A DNA stretch of 64,000 nt from an uncultured Christensenella sp. (lineage in GTDB: Bacteria > Bacillota > Clostridia > Christensenellales > UBA1242). Below the pieces are notes generated by a model that worked only from the letters and a program-made list of their open reading frames with translations, was not told where the DNA came from and searched no databases. Positions within the stretch are counted from its first letter, which is position 1. Every line of letters starts with the position of its first letter. The position numbers and the translations under genes were made by a program. The DNA is taken from the NCBI GenBank assembly GCA_905195085.1, contig CAJJUK010000002.1:27599-91598 (forward strand), in the 5' to 3' direction. Shown in pieces: positions 8,517 to 16,318 of the stretch.

Positions 8517-8545
8517 TTGCAAAAATCGACAAAATAGTCTATACT
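8517..8545 (+). promoter_or_regulatory. Promoter of the DUF2188 gene
   Basis: TTGCAA (8517-8522), a 17-bp spacer and TATACT (8540-8545). The predicted start near 8552 gives a leader of about 47 bases containing a strong AAGGGGG site before the ATG at 8599. Confidence 0.7.
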
Positions 8546-8598
8546 ATATATAGAATAAATTTTATGCAAGAATACAATATTAAGGGGGTTGAAGAATT

Positions 8599-9009
8599 AT
8601 GGGACTTTTCGGAAAAAAGAAAAAAGAAAAAGTTGAAGAAAAAAAGGTAGAAAAAAAAGAAAAAGAAGTTGAAACAACAACTCCAAAAGCATCATCTTCT
8701 TCAAAAACCACAACAGCAAAAAGCACAAGAACAACCACTGCAAAAGCAAAAGCTGAAACTGCGACAAAAACAGAGAAAGAAGAAACCGTAAAATCAGAAC
8801 CTGCAAAGAAAACAGGCAAAAAACCAATTTACAGAGTTCTGTACGACAAAGAAGCAAGAGTTTGGGTAATCAAAAAAGATGGTGCAAAAAGAACAATCGC
8901 TTCTTATGTGACCAAAGAAGAAGCATTAAACAGAGTTAAAGAACTTTCTGCATCAAATGATTTGAACTTTATTGTTCACAAAAAAGATGGAAAATTTCAA
9001 AAAAAATAA
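8599..9009 (+). CDS. DUF2188 protein with Lys/Thr/Ala-rich N-terminal tail
   Basis: A 136-residue protein in two parts. Residues 1-75 are low-complexity and strongly basic, rich in Lys, Glu, Thr and Ala (blocks such as KKKKEKVEEKK and TTAKSTRTTTAKAKA), reminiscent of histone-H1-like tails. Residues about 76-136 match the DUF2188 pattern (YRVLYDKEARVWVIKKDGAKRTIA, followed by a helix EEALNRVKEL, then FIVHKKDGKFQ), a small alpha/beta domain usually found alone. The start is set by AAGGGGG ten bases before ATG. It is monocistronic with its own promoter. Its stop codon lies in the left arm of the terminator shared with the convergent gene. Function unknown; the basic tail suggests binding to nucleic acid or another polyanion, which is inference. 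Confidence 0.85.
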   Translation: MGLFGKKKKEKVEEKKVEKKEKEVETTTPKASSSSKTTTAKSTRTTTAKAKAETATKTEKEETVKSEPAKKTGKKPIYRVLYDKEARVWVIKKDGAKRTIASYVTKEEALNRVKELSASNDLNFIVHKKDGKFQKK

Positions 9010-9030
9010 AGGCATCAAACCTTTATTTTT
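9002..9030. terminator. Bidirectional terminator containing both stop codons
   Basis: AAAAATAAAGG (9002-9012) pairs perfectly with CCTTTATTTTT (9020-9030) around CATCAAA. The TAA of the + strand DUF2188 gene is in the left arm and the TAA of the convergent - strand gene is in the right arm. Confidence 0.85.
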
Positions 9031-9604
9031 CTTCTGGAAACTTTTTGAGTTTGATAATTTCCATCTCAGCTGTGTATAACTTCAGCAGTGTTATTCTTTT
9101 TCTTTTAAGTTCCGCACGTTGCAGGAAAAACGAATCAACCGCCTCCCAAATAAACACCCATGTTGCAATTTCAACAACAATCTCAAGATATACATTATAA
9201 AAATAGACATGCATCAGCAAAAGTAGTGACATAAATGCAAGTCCAAGCAAAAGCATAATCAAAGAAAAAATGGCATTGCGTTTAAGTTCGTTTCTTGTTT
9301 CGATGTATTCTTTTTTGTAATTGTTTTTAATTGCATCAACAACTTCTTGCTCGTCAGTTTTTGTGTTTGTGTAAAGTTTGATTTTGATGTCTTTGGCCAT
9401 TGGAACAAATCTGGCCTTATCCCAAATGAATTCATCAAGCTCCGCATTAAGTTTTTCATTGCTGTCATAGTTGTAAGTTGAAAAAATTTGTTCATCTTCT
9501 TCAGCTTTGATACTTATGATTGCTCTGTCATCGCTTCCCTCAATGTAATCCTTGTCTTGCAAAATTTCTTTGTCTGCTTTTCTTAAATTTTTTCTGAAAA
9601 TCAT
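9023..9604 (-). CDS. Two-TM membrane protein of unknown function
   Basis: A 193-residue protein that I cannot name with confidence. Residues 1-110 are soluble and acidic with a predicted alpha/beta character (RAIISIKAEEDEQIFSTY, DIKIKLYTNT, then an amphipathic helix). Two closely spaced transmembrane segments follow at about 111-131 and 134-156, with a basic cytoplasmic C-terminus (RAELKRKRITLLKLYTAE). There is no signal peptide, so both ends are probably cytoplasmic, forming a membrane hairpin. Start: AGGAG seven bases before ATG. It has its own extended -10 promoter (9622-9630), divergent from the YwaF-like gene. Its last codons lie in the terminator shared with the DUF2188 gene. Confidence 0.75.
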   Translation of the reverse strand: MIFRKNLRKADKEILQDKDYIEGSDDRAIISIKAEEDEQIFSTYNYDSNEKLNAELDEFIWDKARFVPMAKDIKIKLYTNTKTDEQEVVDAIKNNYKKEYIETRNELKRNAIFSLIMLLLGLAFMSLLLLMHVYFYNVYLEIVVEIATWVFIWEAVDSFFLQRAELKRKRITLLKLYTAEMEIIKLKKFPEEK

Positions 9605-9621
9605 TTCGTCTCCTTGTCTTT

Positions 9622-9630
9622 ATTATATCA
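9622..9630 (-). promoter_or_regulatory. Extended -10 promoter for the two-TM protein
   Basis: On the - strand TGATATAAT in the context TTGTGATATAAT. There is no good -35, as expected for an extended -10 promoter. The start near 9615 gives a leader of about ten bases that includes the ribosome site. Confidence 0.6.
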
Positions 9631-9719
9631 CAATGAACAGTTTTTAAAAAATAGAAATTAAAAGTTATATAATAAATTTGCAAACATAACTTAAATTGGT
9701 GGTTTTTTATATAGTTTTG

Positions 9720-9728
9720 TGATACAAT
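9720..9728 (+). promoter_or_regulatory. Extended -10 promoter for the YwaF-like gene
   Basis: TGATACAAT in the context TTTGTGATACAAT, with only a weak -35 (TGGTTT, 17 bp upstream). The predicted start near 9735 lies about 20 bases before the ATG at 9756. Confidence 0.55.
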
Positions 9729-9755
9729 CAAGCGAGAATAGCCACTGGAGATAAT

Positions 9756-10556
9756 ATGCTTAATGCCGTTTTTAGTTTTTATGATTGGTTGATTGAAAAT
9801 GCAGATGTCATGGGTGATGGCCCTGGACTATGGTGCCCGTTGCACATCTCACTTATGTGTCTTCTTGCTGCATGGCTTGTCGCATGTTGGTTTTTGTGCA
9901 AAAAGTATAAAAAATTCGCTTTGAAAATGACATTTGTGCTTTGCATAATCATGTTGTTCTTCCGAGTTTTCAGAATGTGTTTGTTATATTTTTCAGGGAC
10001 ACAAACTTTTGTGGAAATCTTGCCTTGGCATTTGTGTCATGTCATGAGTTTTGTCTTCCCTGCATTTTTCCTTACAAAAACAAAAAAGTTCTTCCTTCCT
10101 GTGCTTGTCGTGACCTTCTTTGGCGGAATCTTGACTTTTATTTTTGGAGATTATTACTACCTTTCCACCCTTTCTTTCTTGCACTATGAAAGTCTGCTTT
10201 TGCATTTCATCATGCCAACTGTCGTCATCGCCTGTATAGCAAGTGGCTATTTCAAAGTTCAGGTCAAAGAATTTTGGCAAGCATTTGTAGGAATCGTTCT
10301 TCTTGCAGGTTGGTCAATGATTGGAAATTCTTTGATTGACGGCGCAAACTACCTTTACTTGATGGAAAATGGACTTCCTTTTGACTTATTCTCGTTCATG
10401 AATTGGCAGTATTCATATTTGCTCACTTACGCTGTGCTGGTTTTTGTGATCGCCGTCATAAGCATAACTCCATTTTATGTCTATGAAAAAGTCAAGAAAA
10501 GAAATTCGGATAAGAACTTTGAAATAATTATGAATGCAATAAAAGCCCAACTATAA
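9756..10556 (+). CDS. YwaF / TIGR02206-family integral membrane protein
   Basis: A 266-residue polytopic membrane protein with about seven hydrophobic segments, matching the YwaF/TIGR02206 (TMEM164-related) family. The hallmark is a His-Cys motif in a transmembrane segment, here EILPWHLCHVM around residue 90; a His residue also occurs in LLHFIMPTV. The family is known in Firmicutes but its biochemical role is not established; the eukaryotic relative TMEM164 is linked to lipid acyl transfer, so a lipid-related function is possible. Start: GGAG seven bases before ATG. Its last 80 bases are duplicated after the next gene (11081-11162), showing that this 3' end took part in a rearrangement. Confidence 0.82.
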   Translation: MLNAVFSFYDWLIENADVMGDGPGLWCPLHISLMCLLAAWLVACWFLCKKYKKFALKMTFVLCIIMLFFRVFRMCLLYFSGTQTFVEILPWHLCHVMSFVFPAFFLTKTKKFFLPVLVVTFFGGILTFIFGDYYYLSTLSFLHYESLLLHFIMPTVVIACIASGYFKVQVKEFWQAFVGIVLLAGWSMIGNSLIDGANYLYLMENGLPFDLFSFMNWQYSYLLTYAVLVFVIAVISITPFYVYEKVKKRNSDKNFEIIMNAIKAQL

Positions 10557-10558
10557 AA
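10475..10558 (+). repeat. Direct repeat, copy 1 (3' end of the YwaF-like gene)
   Basis: This stretch, from TTATGTCTATGAAAAA to the stop, recurs at 11081-11162 with about ten mismatches and a 2-base deletion. It encodes the C-terminal KKRNSDKNFEIIMNAI region. The two copies flank the GNAT gene. Confidence 0.85.
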
Positions 10559-10579
10559 TTTGTAAACATGGGAGAGAAT

Positions 10580-11092
10580 ATGAAAGTCGAAACAAATAGA
10601 TTAATCATACAAAAATTCAGTTTAAAACATATGAAAGACTTTAGGGACATAATTAAAGATTTTAACAATTCCAAATATGTGGCCTACGACAGACCTTTCC
10701 CAAAATCTGACAAAGAAATAGAACTTTTGGCCGAAAAGTTTTCAAACAATGATTTGTTTTTTGAAGTGGTTCTCAAAGACACTTCCAAAATGATTGGCTA
10801 TGTATGTTTCTATAATAATCAAAATGATTTTGACATCGGTTATTGCTTTCATTCATGCTATTCAAAAAAGGGCTATGCTTTTGAAAGTTGCAGTGCTTTG
10901 ATAAAATGGATAGAAGATAATTGCCATGTTCATAAATTTACAGCTGGCACTGCCATTGAAAACAAACCTTCTGTCAACTTGCTAATAAAACTGGGATTTA
11001 ATTTAGTGAACACAGAAAAAATATCCTTTCAAAAGGATAGCAGTGGAAATGATATTGTATTTAATGGCGGAAATTTCGAATTATGTCTATGA
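10580..11092 (+). CDS. GNAT family N-acetyltransferase
   Basis: A 170-residue RimJ/RimL-type GNAT acetyltransferase (Acetyltransf_3 pattern). It begins with the typical TNRLIIQKFSLKHMKDF strand-helix. A central beta-bulge strand (DIGYCFHSCYSKKGYAFES) carries a degenerate acetyl-CoA pyrophosphate-binding loop, and the family's C-terminal AGTAIENKPSVNLLIKLGF segment is present. It would transfer an acetyl group from acetyl-CoA to an amine, substrate unknown. ATG at 10580 is chosen because GGAGAG lies four to nine bases upstream; an ATG at 10568 has no such site. The last four codons and stop are borrowed from the duplicated ywaF 3' end, so the C-terminus was probably changed by the rearrangement. 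It has only a 23-bp gap to the YwaF-like gene and is likely co-transcribed. Confidence 0.85.
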   Translation: MKVETNRLIIQKFSLKHMKDFRDIIKDFNNSKYVAYDRPFPKSDKEIELLAEKFSNNDLFFEVVLKDTSKMIGYVCFYNNQNDFDIGYCFHSCYSKKGYAFESCSALIKWIEDNCHVHKFTAGTAIENKPSVNLLIKLGFNLVNTEKISFQKDSSGNDIVFNGGNFELCL

Positions 11093-11162
11093 AAAACAAG
11101 AAAAGAAATTCGGATAAAAACTTTGAAATGATTATGAGTGCAATAAAAACTAAAATATAAAA
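11081..11162 (+). pseudogene. Duplicated 3' remnant of the YwaF-like gene
   Basis: A degenerate copy of 10475-10558. A 25-codon frame (11083-11160, starting MSMKNKKRNSDKNF) reproduces the YwaF-like C-terminus in frame, with differences such as Glu-Met-Ile-Met for Glu-Ile-Ile-Met. It overlaps the last codons of the GNAT gene in another frame. It has no ribosome site and is best read as a remnant, not a small gene. Confidence 0.8.
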
Positions 11163-11190
11163 AAGAGAACAAGATTATGTTCTCTTTTTT
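11161..11190. terminator. Bidirectional terminator
   Basis: AAAAGAGAACA (11161-11171) pairs with TGTTCTCTTTT (11178-11188) around AGATTA, with U-tracts in both directions. It ends the YwaF-GNAT transcript and the convergent operon that finishes at 11194. Confidence 0.85.
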
Positions 11191-11193
11191 TCA

Positions 11194-11688
11194 CTATATA
11201 TCAGTCTTTTTCTTGCTCTTATAATCAACAAGCATACAAACTCCCACAACGCTCAATGCAACGAGTGCAGTGATTAACTGGGTTCTCAAATCTAACATAT
11301 AGATATAAAATTCAGTTGCCAATTGCAGTTTGTCTGAATCAGAATAGTAAGTAATATTAAAAAATGAAACAATAATCAATCCAATCAAACACGCAACTGT
11401 CAAACTGATTATAACTGTCGACAGCCATTTAACCCCTTTTTTATCCACAAACATCTTCAACAGCAATGATATTAATGTTAAAAAAATAAAAGAAAATGCA
11501 AGCCAACTCATCACAATAAATTGCGTGTTGTAAAATTGACTTTGATCATGGGTCCAAAATGGATGATAATTATAAAATGCTAGCTGTGTGTAATTGATCG
11601 CTGAAAACAGCAACATCACACACGTCAACACGCAGACAAACAATGCTATTGCGTATATTATATTAAAGATTTTTTTCTTTTCAAGCAT
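11194..11688 (-). CDS. Four-TM membrane protein of unknown function
   Basis: A 164-residue protein with four hydrophobic segments: about residues 8-30, 58-80, 90-112 and 134-153. A polar loop between the first two contains an aromatic-rich stretch (YNYHPFWTHDQSQFY) that would lie outside the cell, and the C-terminus is basic and cytoplasmic. I do not recognise the family. ATG at 11688 is chosen because GGAGG lies seven bases upstream; a TTG at 11694 would leave almost no spacing. It starts 15 bp after the DUF1667 gene, so it is probably the last gene of the glycerol-3-phosphate oxidation operon, though nothing in its sequence links it to glycerol. Confidence 0.75.
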   Translation of the reverse strand: MLEKKKIFNIIYAIALFVCVLTCVMLLFSAINYTQLAFYNYHPFWTHDQSQFYNTQFIVMSWLAFSFIFLTLISLLLKMFVDKKGVKWLSTVIISLTVACLIGLIIVSFFNITYYSDSDKLQLATEFYIYMLDLRTQLITALVALSVVGVCMLVDYKSKKKTDI

Positions 11689-11703
11689 TTTCAAACCTCC
11701 AAC

Positions 11704-12051
11704 CTAATCGTTTGCCGTCACCACAACATCAGCGCCGGTGTTCAAAACATTTTTGATGATAACTTGACCAAACTTAACCTTTTTAAGTCGCAGTTTTTCA
11801 ATTTCTTTCATGCAATCAAAAATCATGCTTTTTGGAATGGCAGTGGTGGTTTTGCAAGACTTGACGCCATGTTCTGTTTTGACAGAAGTTGTCACAATTC
11901 TCTTTGGGCATGTGATTTCTTCTTTTGCAAAAACAACTCCACGATTGCAACTGTTGCCCGTGACTTCAACCGCATCGCCATTTTGTTTGACTGTGAGATG
12001 ACAACCCATAGGACACATTATGCAAATCATTTCTCTAACTTTTTCACTCAT
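11704..12051 (-). CDS. DUF1667 Cys-rich protein of the glycerol-3-phosphate operon
   Basis: A 115-residue DUF1667 protein. The N-terminus has the Cys cluster CIMCPMGCHL, then GNSCNRG and EITCPKR, consistent with an iron-sulfur cluster or other metal site. The remainder is a small alpha/beta domain ending in NTGADVVVTAND. In Clostridia and Thermotogae this family is encoded with two FAD oxidoreductases in exactly this order, and is thought to act as an electron-transfer partner in glycerol-3-phosphate oxidation. ATG at 12051 is chosen because GAGG lies six bases upstream; a TTG at 12063 would overlap the preceding gene. It begins eight bases after the upstream oxidoreductase. The exact electron acceptor is unknown. 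Confidence 0.88.
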   Translation of the reverse strand: MSEKVREMICIMCPMGCHLTVKQNGDAVEVTGNSCNRGVVFAKEEITCPKRIVTTSVKTEHGVKSCKTTTAIPKSMIFDCMKEIEKLRLKKVKFGQVIIKNVLNTGADVVVTAND

Positions 12052-12059
12052 ATTCCACC

Positions 12060-13283
12060 TCAATCTATTTCGATCTGAATTTTTCCTGTTGCACCATTTT
12101 TGTCAAAGGTCAAATTCATCATTTCACCAGGAACACCAGCCATAATGAATTTCTTTCCCAAAATGACATCATTGCATTTTGCAACAATGGTCTTTTTGAC
12201 AACTTTTTCTCTCAGTCTGAACTTGATTTCTGTCTGCCCAGTGCCTTCATAAAGTGTGCTTGGCAAAACATAGGAAAAGTCCTTTGTCCATTCAACATCA
12301 ATCTTTTTGTTGTGCTCAGGAAGTTTTCCCTGTGCATACAAACTGGCAAATTTCCCTGCTTGTTTTGCTTCCAATGCAACATTGTCCACCAAATCATGCA
12401 CGTGCAAAATGTTCCCACATGAGAACAACCATTCTTTTTCGGTTTGATAAAACTCGTTGACAATTGCACCATTTGTCACTTTTGAAATTGGAACAAATTT
12501 TGCCATTTGCATCTCAGGAACAAGCCCCACAGACAAAACAACAGTGTCACATTTTTGAAATTTCTTTGTGCTTTCGATAGGTTGGAAATTTTCATCAACC
12601 TGTCCATACCAAACCCCTTCAACTCTATCTTTTCCCACAACCTCAAAGATTGTTGTGTTGAAATAAAGAGGAATGTTGAAATCTTCAAGACATTGCATGA
12701 TGTTTCTTCTAAGTCCACTGCTTGTCTTGTTGATTTCGAAAACTGCATGAACTTTTGCTCCTTCCAATGTCAGTCTTCTTGCCATAATAAGTCCGATGTC
12801 ACCGCTTCCCAAAATGACAACATCTTTTCCGACCATTTTGCCATCAATGTTGACCATTTTTTGCACTGTGCCAGCGGTCAAAATTCCCATAGGACGCGTT
12901 CCGCACAAACTTATATTTCCAGCCGTTCTTTCTCGGCAACCCATTGCAAGAACAATTGCCTTTGCACAAATTGTGTCAATTCCAGCCTTTCCCATTATGT
13001 CAACTTTCTTGTCCTTAATCTCTGTGACAAGTGTGTTTGTGAAGACTGTAATGTTATTGTCCTTTTCCACCATTTTTCTGAAACGATGAGCAAACTCTGG
13101 GCCTGTGAGTTCTTCATTGAAATAATGAAGACCAAACCCATTGTGAATACATTGATTCAAAATTCCACCAAGGCAAGCATCTCTTTCCACCAATATGACT
13201 TTTGATCCACTTTCCGATGCGGACAGTGCGGCACTCATTCCGGCAGGTCCACCACCTATCACCAAAACATCTGTTTTAATCAT
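12060..13283 (-). CDS. FAD/NAD(P)-dependent oxidoreductase of the glycerol-3-phosphate operon
   Basis: A 407-residue pyridine-nucleotide oxidoreductase. The N-terminal FAD dinucleotide motif is VIGGGPAGMSAALSA (residues 8-22) and a second, NAD-binding motif is VVILGSGDIGLIMARRL near residues 155-171. GCRERTAGN and GTRPMGILTAG in between are typical of the group paired with GlpA-like proteins. Its start overlaps the end of the GlpA-like gene by eight bases, so translation is coupled. It probably passes electrons from the GlpA-like subunit to NAD(P) or, through the DUF1667 protein, to another carrier. No classic CxxC redox-active disulfide is present in the FAD domain. Confidence 0.88.
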   Translation of the reverse strand: MIKTDVLVIGGGPAGMSAALSASESGSKVILVERDACLGGILNQCIHNGFGLHYFNEELTGPEFAHRFRKMVEKDNNITVFTNTLVTEIKDKKVDIMGKAGIDTICAKAIVLAMGCRERTAGNISLCGTRPMGILTAGTVQKMVNIDGKMVGKDVVILGSGDIGLIMARRLTLEGAKVHAVFEINKTSSGLRRNIMQCLEDFNIPLYFNTTIFEVVGKDRVEGVWYGQVDENFQPIESTKKFQKCDTVVLSVGLVPEMQMAKFVPISKVTNGAIVNEFYQTEKEWLFSCGNILHVHDLVDNVALEAKQAGKFASLYAQGKLPEHNKKIDVEWTKDFSYVLPSTLYEGTGQTEIKFRLREKVVKKTIVAKCNDVILGKKFIMAGVPGEMMNLTFDKNGATGKIQIEID

Positions 13284-14703
13284 GGTTCACCTCCCTTATG
13301 TCACCAATGCAAACTTCACTGCCACGGTTCTCTTTCTTGACTTCTTCAGAAGGAATATGTCTTTGCTCTGCAATTGTTCTGACAACATGAGTAAAACAAA
13401 AACCGCCTTGACATCGTCCCATGCCAGCATTTGTTCGGCGCTTGACTCCATCAACCGAACTTATTTTCAGCGGACGATTTAACGCTCTGATAACATCGCC
13501 TTTTGTGATTTGTTCACACTTGCAAACAATGGCACTGTAATTTTTGTCAGCAGTTGCAAGTTCTTTTTGTTTTGTCTTTGGCAAATCTTTGAACATGACA
13601 TAAGGTTCAATTTGTTTCAAATTTGAAAGTTCCTTGTCTTTATATCCCAAAAGTTTGACAACCATTTCTGCAATTGCTGGAGCGCTTGAAAGCCCAGGAG
13701 AACAAATCCCTGCAAGATTGATTACTCCGTCAACTTTCTTAGATTTCTCAACAATAAAGTCATCTCCACATATTGTTCTGAGTCCAGCAAATTCTCTTAT
13801 TGCATTTTTGAAATTTAAGTTTGAAACAATCATTCCAGATTTTGCTTTTATGTCTGCAAGTCCTGCATTTGTTGTTGCAGTGCTGTTTTCGCTTTCTTCA
13901 CTTGTTGGCCCAACAAGATAGTTTCCATCAATTGTCGGCGTGACCAAAACACCCTTTCCAAGTTTTGTTGGAAGTGGAAAAATTGTGCAAGGAACATTCA
14001 AATCTGTCCCCTTGTCAAAGACAAAATATTCTCCTCTTCTAAGTTCAATTGGATATTCTTCTGCCCCCAAAATTTGAGCAACATCATTATATCCGCTTCC
14101 CGCACTGTTGATGACATGTTTTGCATAGAAGATGTTTTTCTTGGTCTTGATTTCAAACACATCTTCTTTTTTTGACACACTCACCAAATCTTCTTCCAAA
14201 CTCACTTTTCCCCCGTTGAGCACTGCTTCATCAGTGAGAGCAATCGTGAAAAGATATGGGCTGACAATGTAGGCATCTCTTGCATAGAGTGCAACTGTTA
14301 TGTGTTCATTGATGGTTGGGACTTTTTGTCTGATTTGTTCTTGGTTCCAAATCTCAACATAGACACCATTTTGTTTTCCCCTTTCATAAAGTGCCTTAAC
14401 TTTTTCTTCATCATCTCCAACAACCAACGCACCACATTTTTTCAGTTTGATTCCAAGGCGTTTGCAAATCTTTGGATATAGATGATTCCCCCTTACATTC
14501 AAAATTGCCTTAAGGGTTCCAGGCTTTGGGTCATAACCCGCATGCACAAGCCCGCTGTTTGCCTTGCTTGCTCCTGTGGCAACATCGCTGGCTTTGTCTA
14601 TCAAAAGACATTTCTTACCAATTCGGACAAGTTTGTTGAAAATTGAAGCTCCAACAACCCCACCGCCGACGATAAGACAGTCAAAAATTGTTTTCTTTTC
14701 CAT
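13276..14703 (-). CDS. GlpA-like FAD-dependent glycerol-3-phosphate dehydrogenase with BFD [2Fe-2S] domain
   Basis: A 475-residue DAO-superfamily oxidoreductase. The FAD-binding motif is LIVGGGVVGASIF (10-22), followed by ATGASKANSGLVHAGYD, typical of GlpA/LhgO-type enzymes. The C-terminus carries a BFD-like [2Fe-2S] domain: CKCEQIT, then about 33 residues later CQGGFC. It would oxidise sn-glycerol-3-phosphate to dihydroxyacetone phosphate, though some relatives act on 2-hydroxyglutarate; the divergent glycerol kinase favours glycerol-3-phosphate. A strong GGAGGAG site precedes the ATG. It is the first gene of the operon, read from a TTGACA / TAGAAT promoter. It resembles anaerobic GlpA in architecture but is shorter. 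Confidence 0.9.
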   Translation of the reverse strand: MEKKTIFDCLIVGGGVVGASIFNKLVRIGKKCLLIDKASDVATGASKANSGLVHAGYDPKPGTLKAILNVRGNHLYPKICKRLGIKLKKCGALVVGDDEEKVKALYERGKQNGVYVEIWNQEQIRQKVPTINEHITVALYARDAYIVSPYLFTIALTDEAVLNGGKVSLEEDLVSVSKKEDVFEIKTKKNIFYAKHVINSAGSGYNDVAQILGAEEYPIELRRGEYFVFDKGTDLNVPCTIFPLPTKLGKGVLVTPTIDGNYLVGPTSEESENSTATTNAGLADIKAKSGMIVSNLNFKNAIREFAGLRTICGDDFIVEKSKKVDGVINLAGICSPGLSSAPAIAEMVVKLLGYKDKELSNLKQIEPYVMFKDLPKTKQKELATADKNYSAIVCKCEQITKGDVIRALNRPLKISSVDGVKRRTNAGMGRCQGGFCFTHVVRTIAEQRHIPSEEVKKENRGSEVCIGDIREVNHD

Positions 14704-14718
14704 TTCTCCTCCAAAAAT

Positions 14719-14748
14719 ATTCTAACTTTAAATGAAATTAAATGTCAA
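14719..14748 (-). promoter_or_regulatory. Promoter of the glycerol-3-phosphate oxidation operon
   Basis: On the - strand TTGACA (14748-14743), an 18-bp spacer and TAGAAT (14724-14719). The start near 14712 places the GGAGGAG site at the very 5' end of the mRNA, giving a leader under ten bases. The 150-bp spacer to glpK must also hold the divergent glpK promoter; a TATAAT at 14778-14783 is a candidate without a good -35. Confidence 0.7.
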
Positions 14749-14855
14749 ACAAAACAAAAACTTTTGTTTTTTGTTTTTATAATAAAAACTTTTGTGCTAA
14801 AATTAAAGCAGAAGAGCAAAAGATTGTAGGCTGTCAAATTTATTTGGAGATGTCT

Positions 14856-16310
14856 ATGAGAAAATTTATTTTGGGAATAGATGAAGGGACGACAAATCTC
14901 AGAAGTGTGTTGTATGATGTAACCAAAAAGAAAATCATCGACACCGAAAGCAAAAGGTTCAAACAATACTATCCACAAAGCGGCTGGGTGGAACAAGATG
15001 CTGATGAGATTTTCAAGAAAACCCTTTCAACAGCAAAAGATGTCCTTTCTCGCAATAATGTGCAAAAGGACGAACTGCTTGGAATTGGAATAACAAATCA
15101 AAGAGAAACAGTTGTGGCATGGGACAGAGAAACTGGCGAACCGGTGTATAAAGCAATCGTTTGGCAATGTCGCAGAACAACTGACATGATAAACAATCTT
15201 TCAAAACAAACCAAACAGACAATCAAAGAAAAAACGGGGCTGATTCCAAACCCATATTTCAGTGCGTCAAAAATGAAATGGATTTTGGAAAATGTCAAAG
15301 GCACAAAATCTTTGGCACGCTCTGGAAGATTGTGTTTTGGAACCATTGACAGTTTCTTGACTTTCAAACTCACTGGCAATCACTACACCGACACAACAAA
15401 TGCAAGCAGAACAATGCTTATGAATTTGCACACATTGCAATGGGACGATGAACTTTTGGAAATTTTCAACATTCCAAAGAACTCCCTTCCAGAAATCAAA
15501 GCATCAGACAGCAACTTTGGAAACGCCAAGAGACTTTTGAATGCACCAATCAGAGGAATTGTTGGTGACCAGATGTCAAGTATGTTTGGACAAGGTGCAG
15601 TCAGATACGGAAACACAAAAGTGACCTTTGGAACTGGTGGTTTCATTTTGACAAACATTGGAAGTAACAGCACAAGAAATCTTCCAAACCTGCTCACAAC
15701 AGTTGCAAGCACAATTGGCAAGAAAACTTGCTATGCAATTGAAGGAAGCATCTACAGCGCCTGCAGTGCGTTAAATTGGTTGCAAGAAAAATTGGAAGTC
15801 TATGATGATGTGACAGAAACAGAATCTATGGCAACCTCCCTTGAAAACAATGAAGGAGTCTATCTTGTTCCTGCGTTCACAGGCCTTGGCGCACCATATT
15901 GGAATGACAACGCAAGAGCCTGCATCGTTGGAATGAATTTAAACACTGGCAAAGAACACCTGGTTCGCGCCTGCCTTGAAAGCATGGTCTACAACACAAA
16001 AGCCATTGTCGATGAAATGAAACACGACGGATTGAAATTCAAACTCATAAGCGTTGATGGTGGTGGCAGCAAAAATGGTTTTGTTTTGCAGTTCTTGGCA
16101 GATATGTTGAATCATGATATTGTGAAAAGCAAATATTCCGAATCCACTGTTTTAGGTGCAATCTTTATGGCAATGATTTCTTTGAAACTGATAACCCTAA
16201 ATGACATAAAGACAATGACAGAAAGTGAAACATTGTATTCCCCTAAGATGTCCGAATCCGAAAGGAAGAAGAACTATCAAGGTTGGGAAGATGCAATAAA
16301 GAAAATATAG
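14856..16310 (+). CDS. glpK: Glycerol kinase
   Basis: A 484-residue FGGY-family kinase that makes sn-glycerol-3-phosphate from glycerol and ATP. Motifs: phosphate-1 loop ILGIDEGTTNLRSVLYD at the N-terminus, QSGWVEQDADEI, GITNQRETVVAWD with the substrate-binding Arg-Glu pair, IVWQCRRT, GDQMSSMFGQG with the catalytic Asp, FGTGGFIL, and the C-terminal adenosine motif VDGGGSKNGFVLQFLADML. The start is set by GGAGA five bases before ATG at 14856; an open frame extends 38 codons upstream but crosses the promoter region and lacks kinase homology. It heads a (+) operon with a lipase-like hydrolase and a lysoplasmalogenase, and is divergent from the GlpA-like operon, so the two sides form one glycerol module. 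Length is normal for the family. Confidence 0.95.
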   Translation: MRKFILGIDEGTTNLRSVLYDVTKKKIIDTESKRFKQYYPQSGWVEQDADEIFKKTLSTAKDVLSRNNVQKDELLGIGITNQRETVVAWDRETGEPVYKAIVWQCRRTTDMINNLSKQTKQTIKEKTGLIPNPYFSASKMKWILENVKGTKSLARSGRLCFGTIDSFLTFKLTGNHYTDTTNASRTMLMNLHTLQWDDELLEIFNIPKNSLPEIKASDSNFGNAKRLLNAPIRGIVGDQMSSMFGQGAVRYGNTKVTFGTGGFILTNIGSNSTRNLPNLLTTVASTIGKKTCYAIEGSIYSACSALNWLQEKLEVYDDVTETESMATSLENNEGVYLVPAFTGLGAPYWNDNARACIVGMNLNTGKEHLVRACLESMVYNTKAIVDEMKHDGLKFKLISVDGGGSKNGFVLQFLADMLNHDIVKSKYSESTVLGAIFMAMISLKLITLNDIKTMTESETLYSPKMSESERKKNYQGWEDAIKKI

Positions 16311-16318
16311 GAGGAAAA

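Noticed and set aside
11083..11160. A genuine 25-residue small protein
   Set aside because: No ribosome site, and it is a copy of the YwaF-like C-terminus; a remnant explains it better.
12507..13205. A 232-codon + strand frame opposite the FAD oxidoreductase gene
   Set aside because: Cys/His/Ser-rich shadow without domain features or ribosome site; the - strand gene is certain.
14742..14855. N-terminal extension of glycerol kinase by 38 codons
   Set aside because: The extension covers the promoter region, has no kinase homology, and the ATG at 14856 has a good ribosome site and starts at the conserved family N-terminus.
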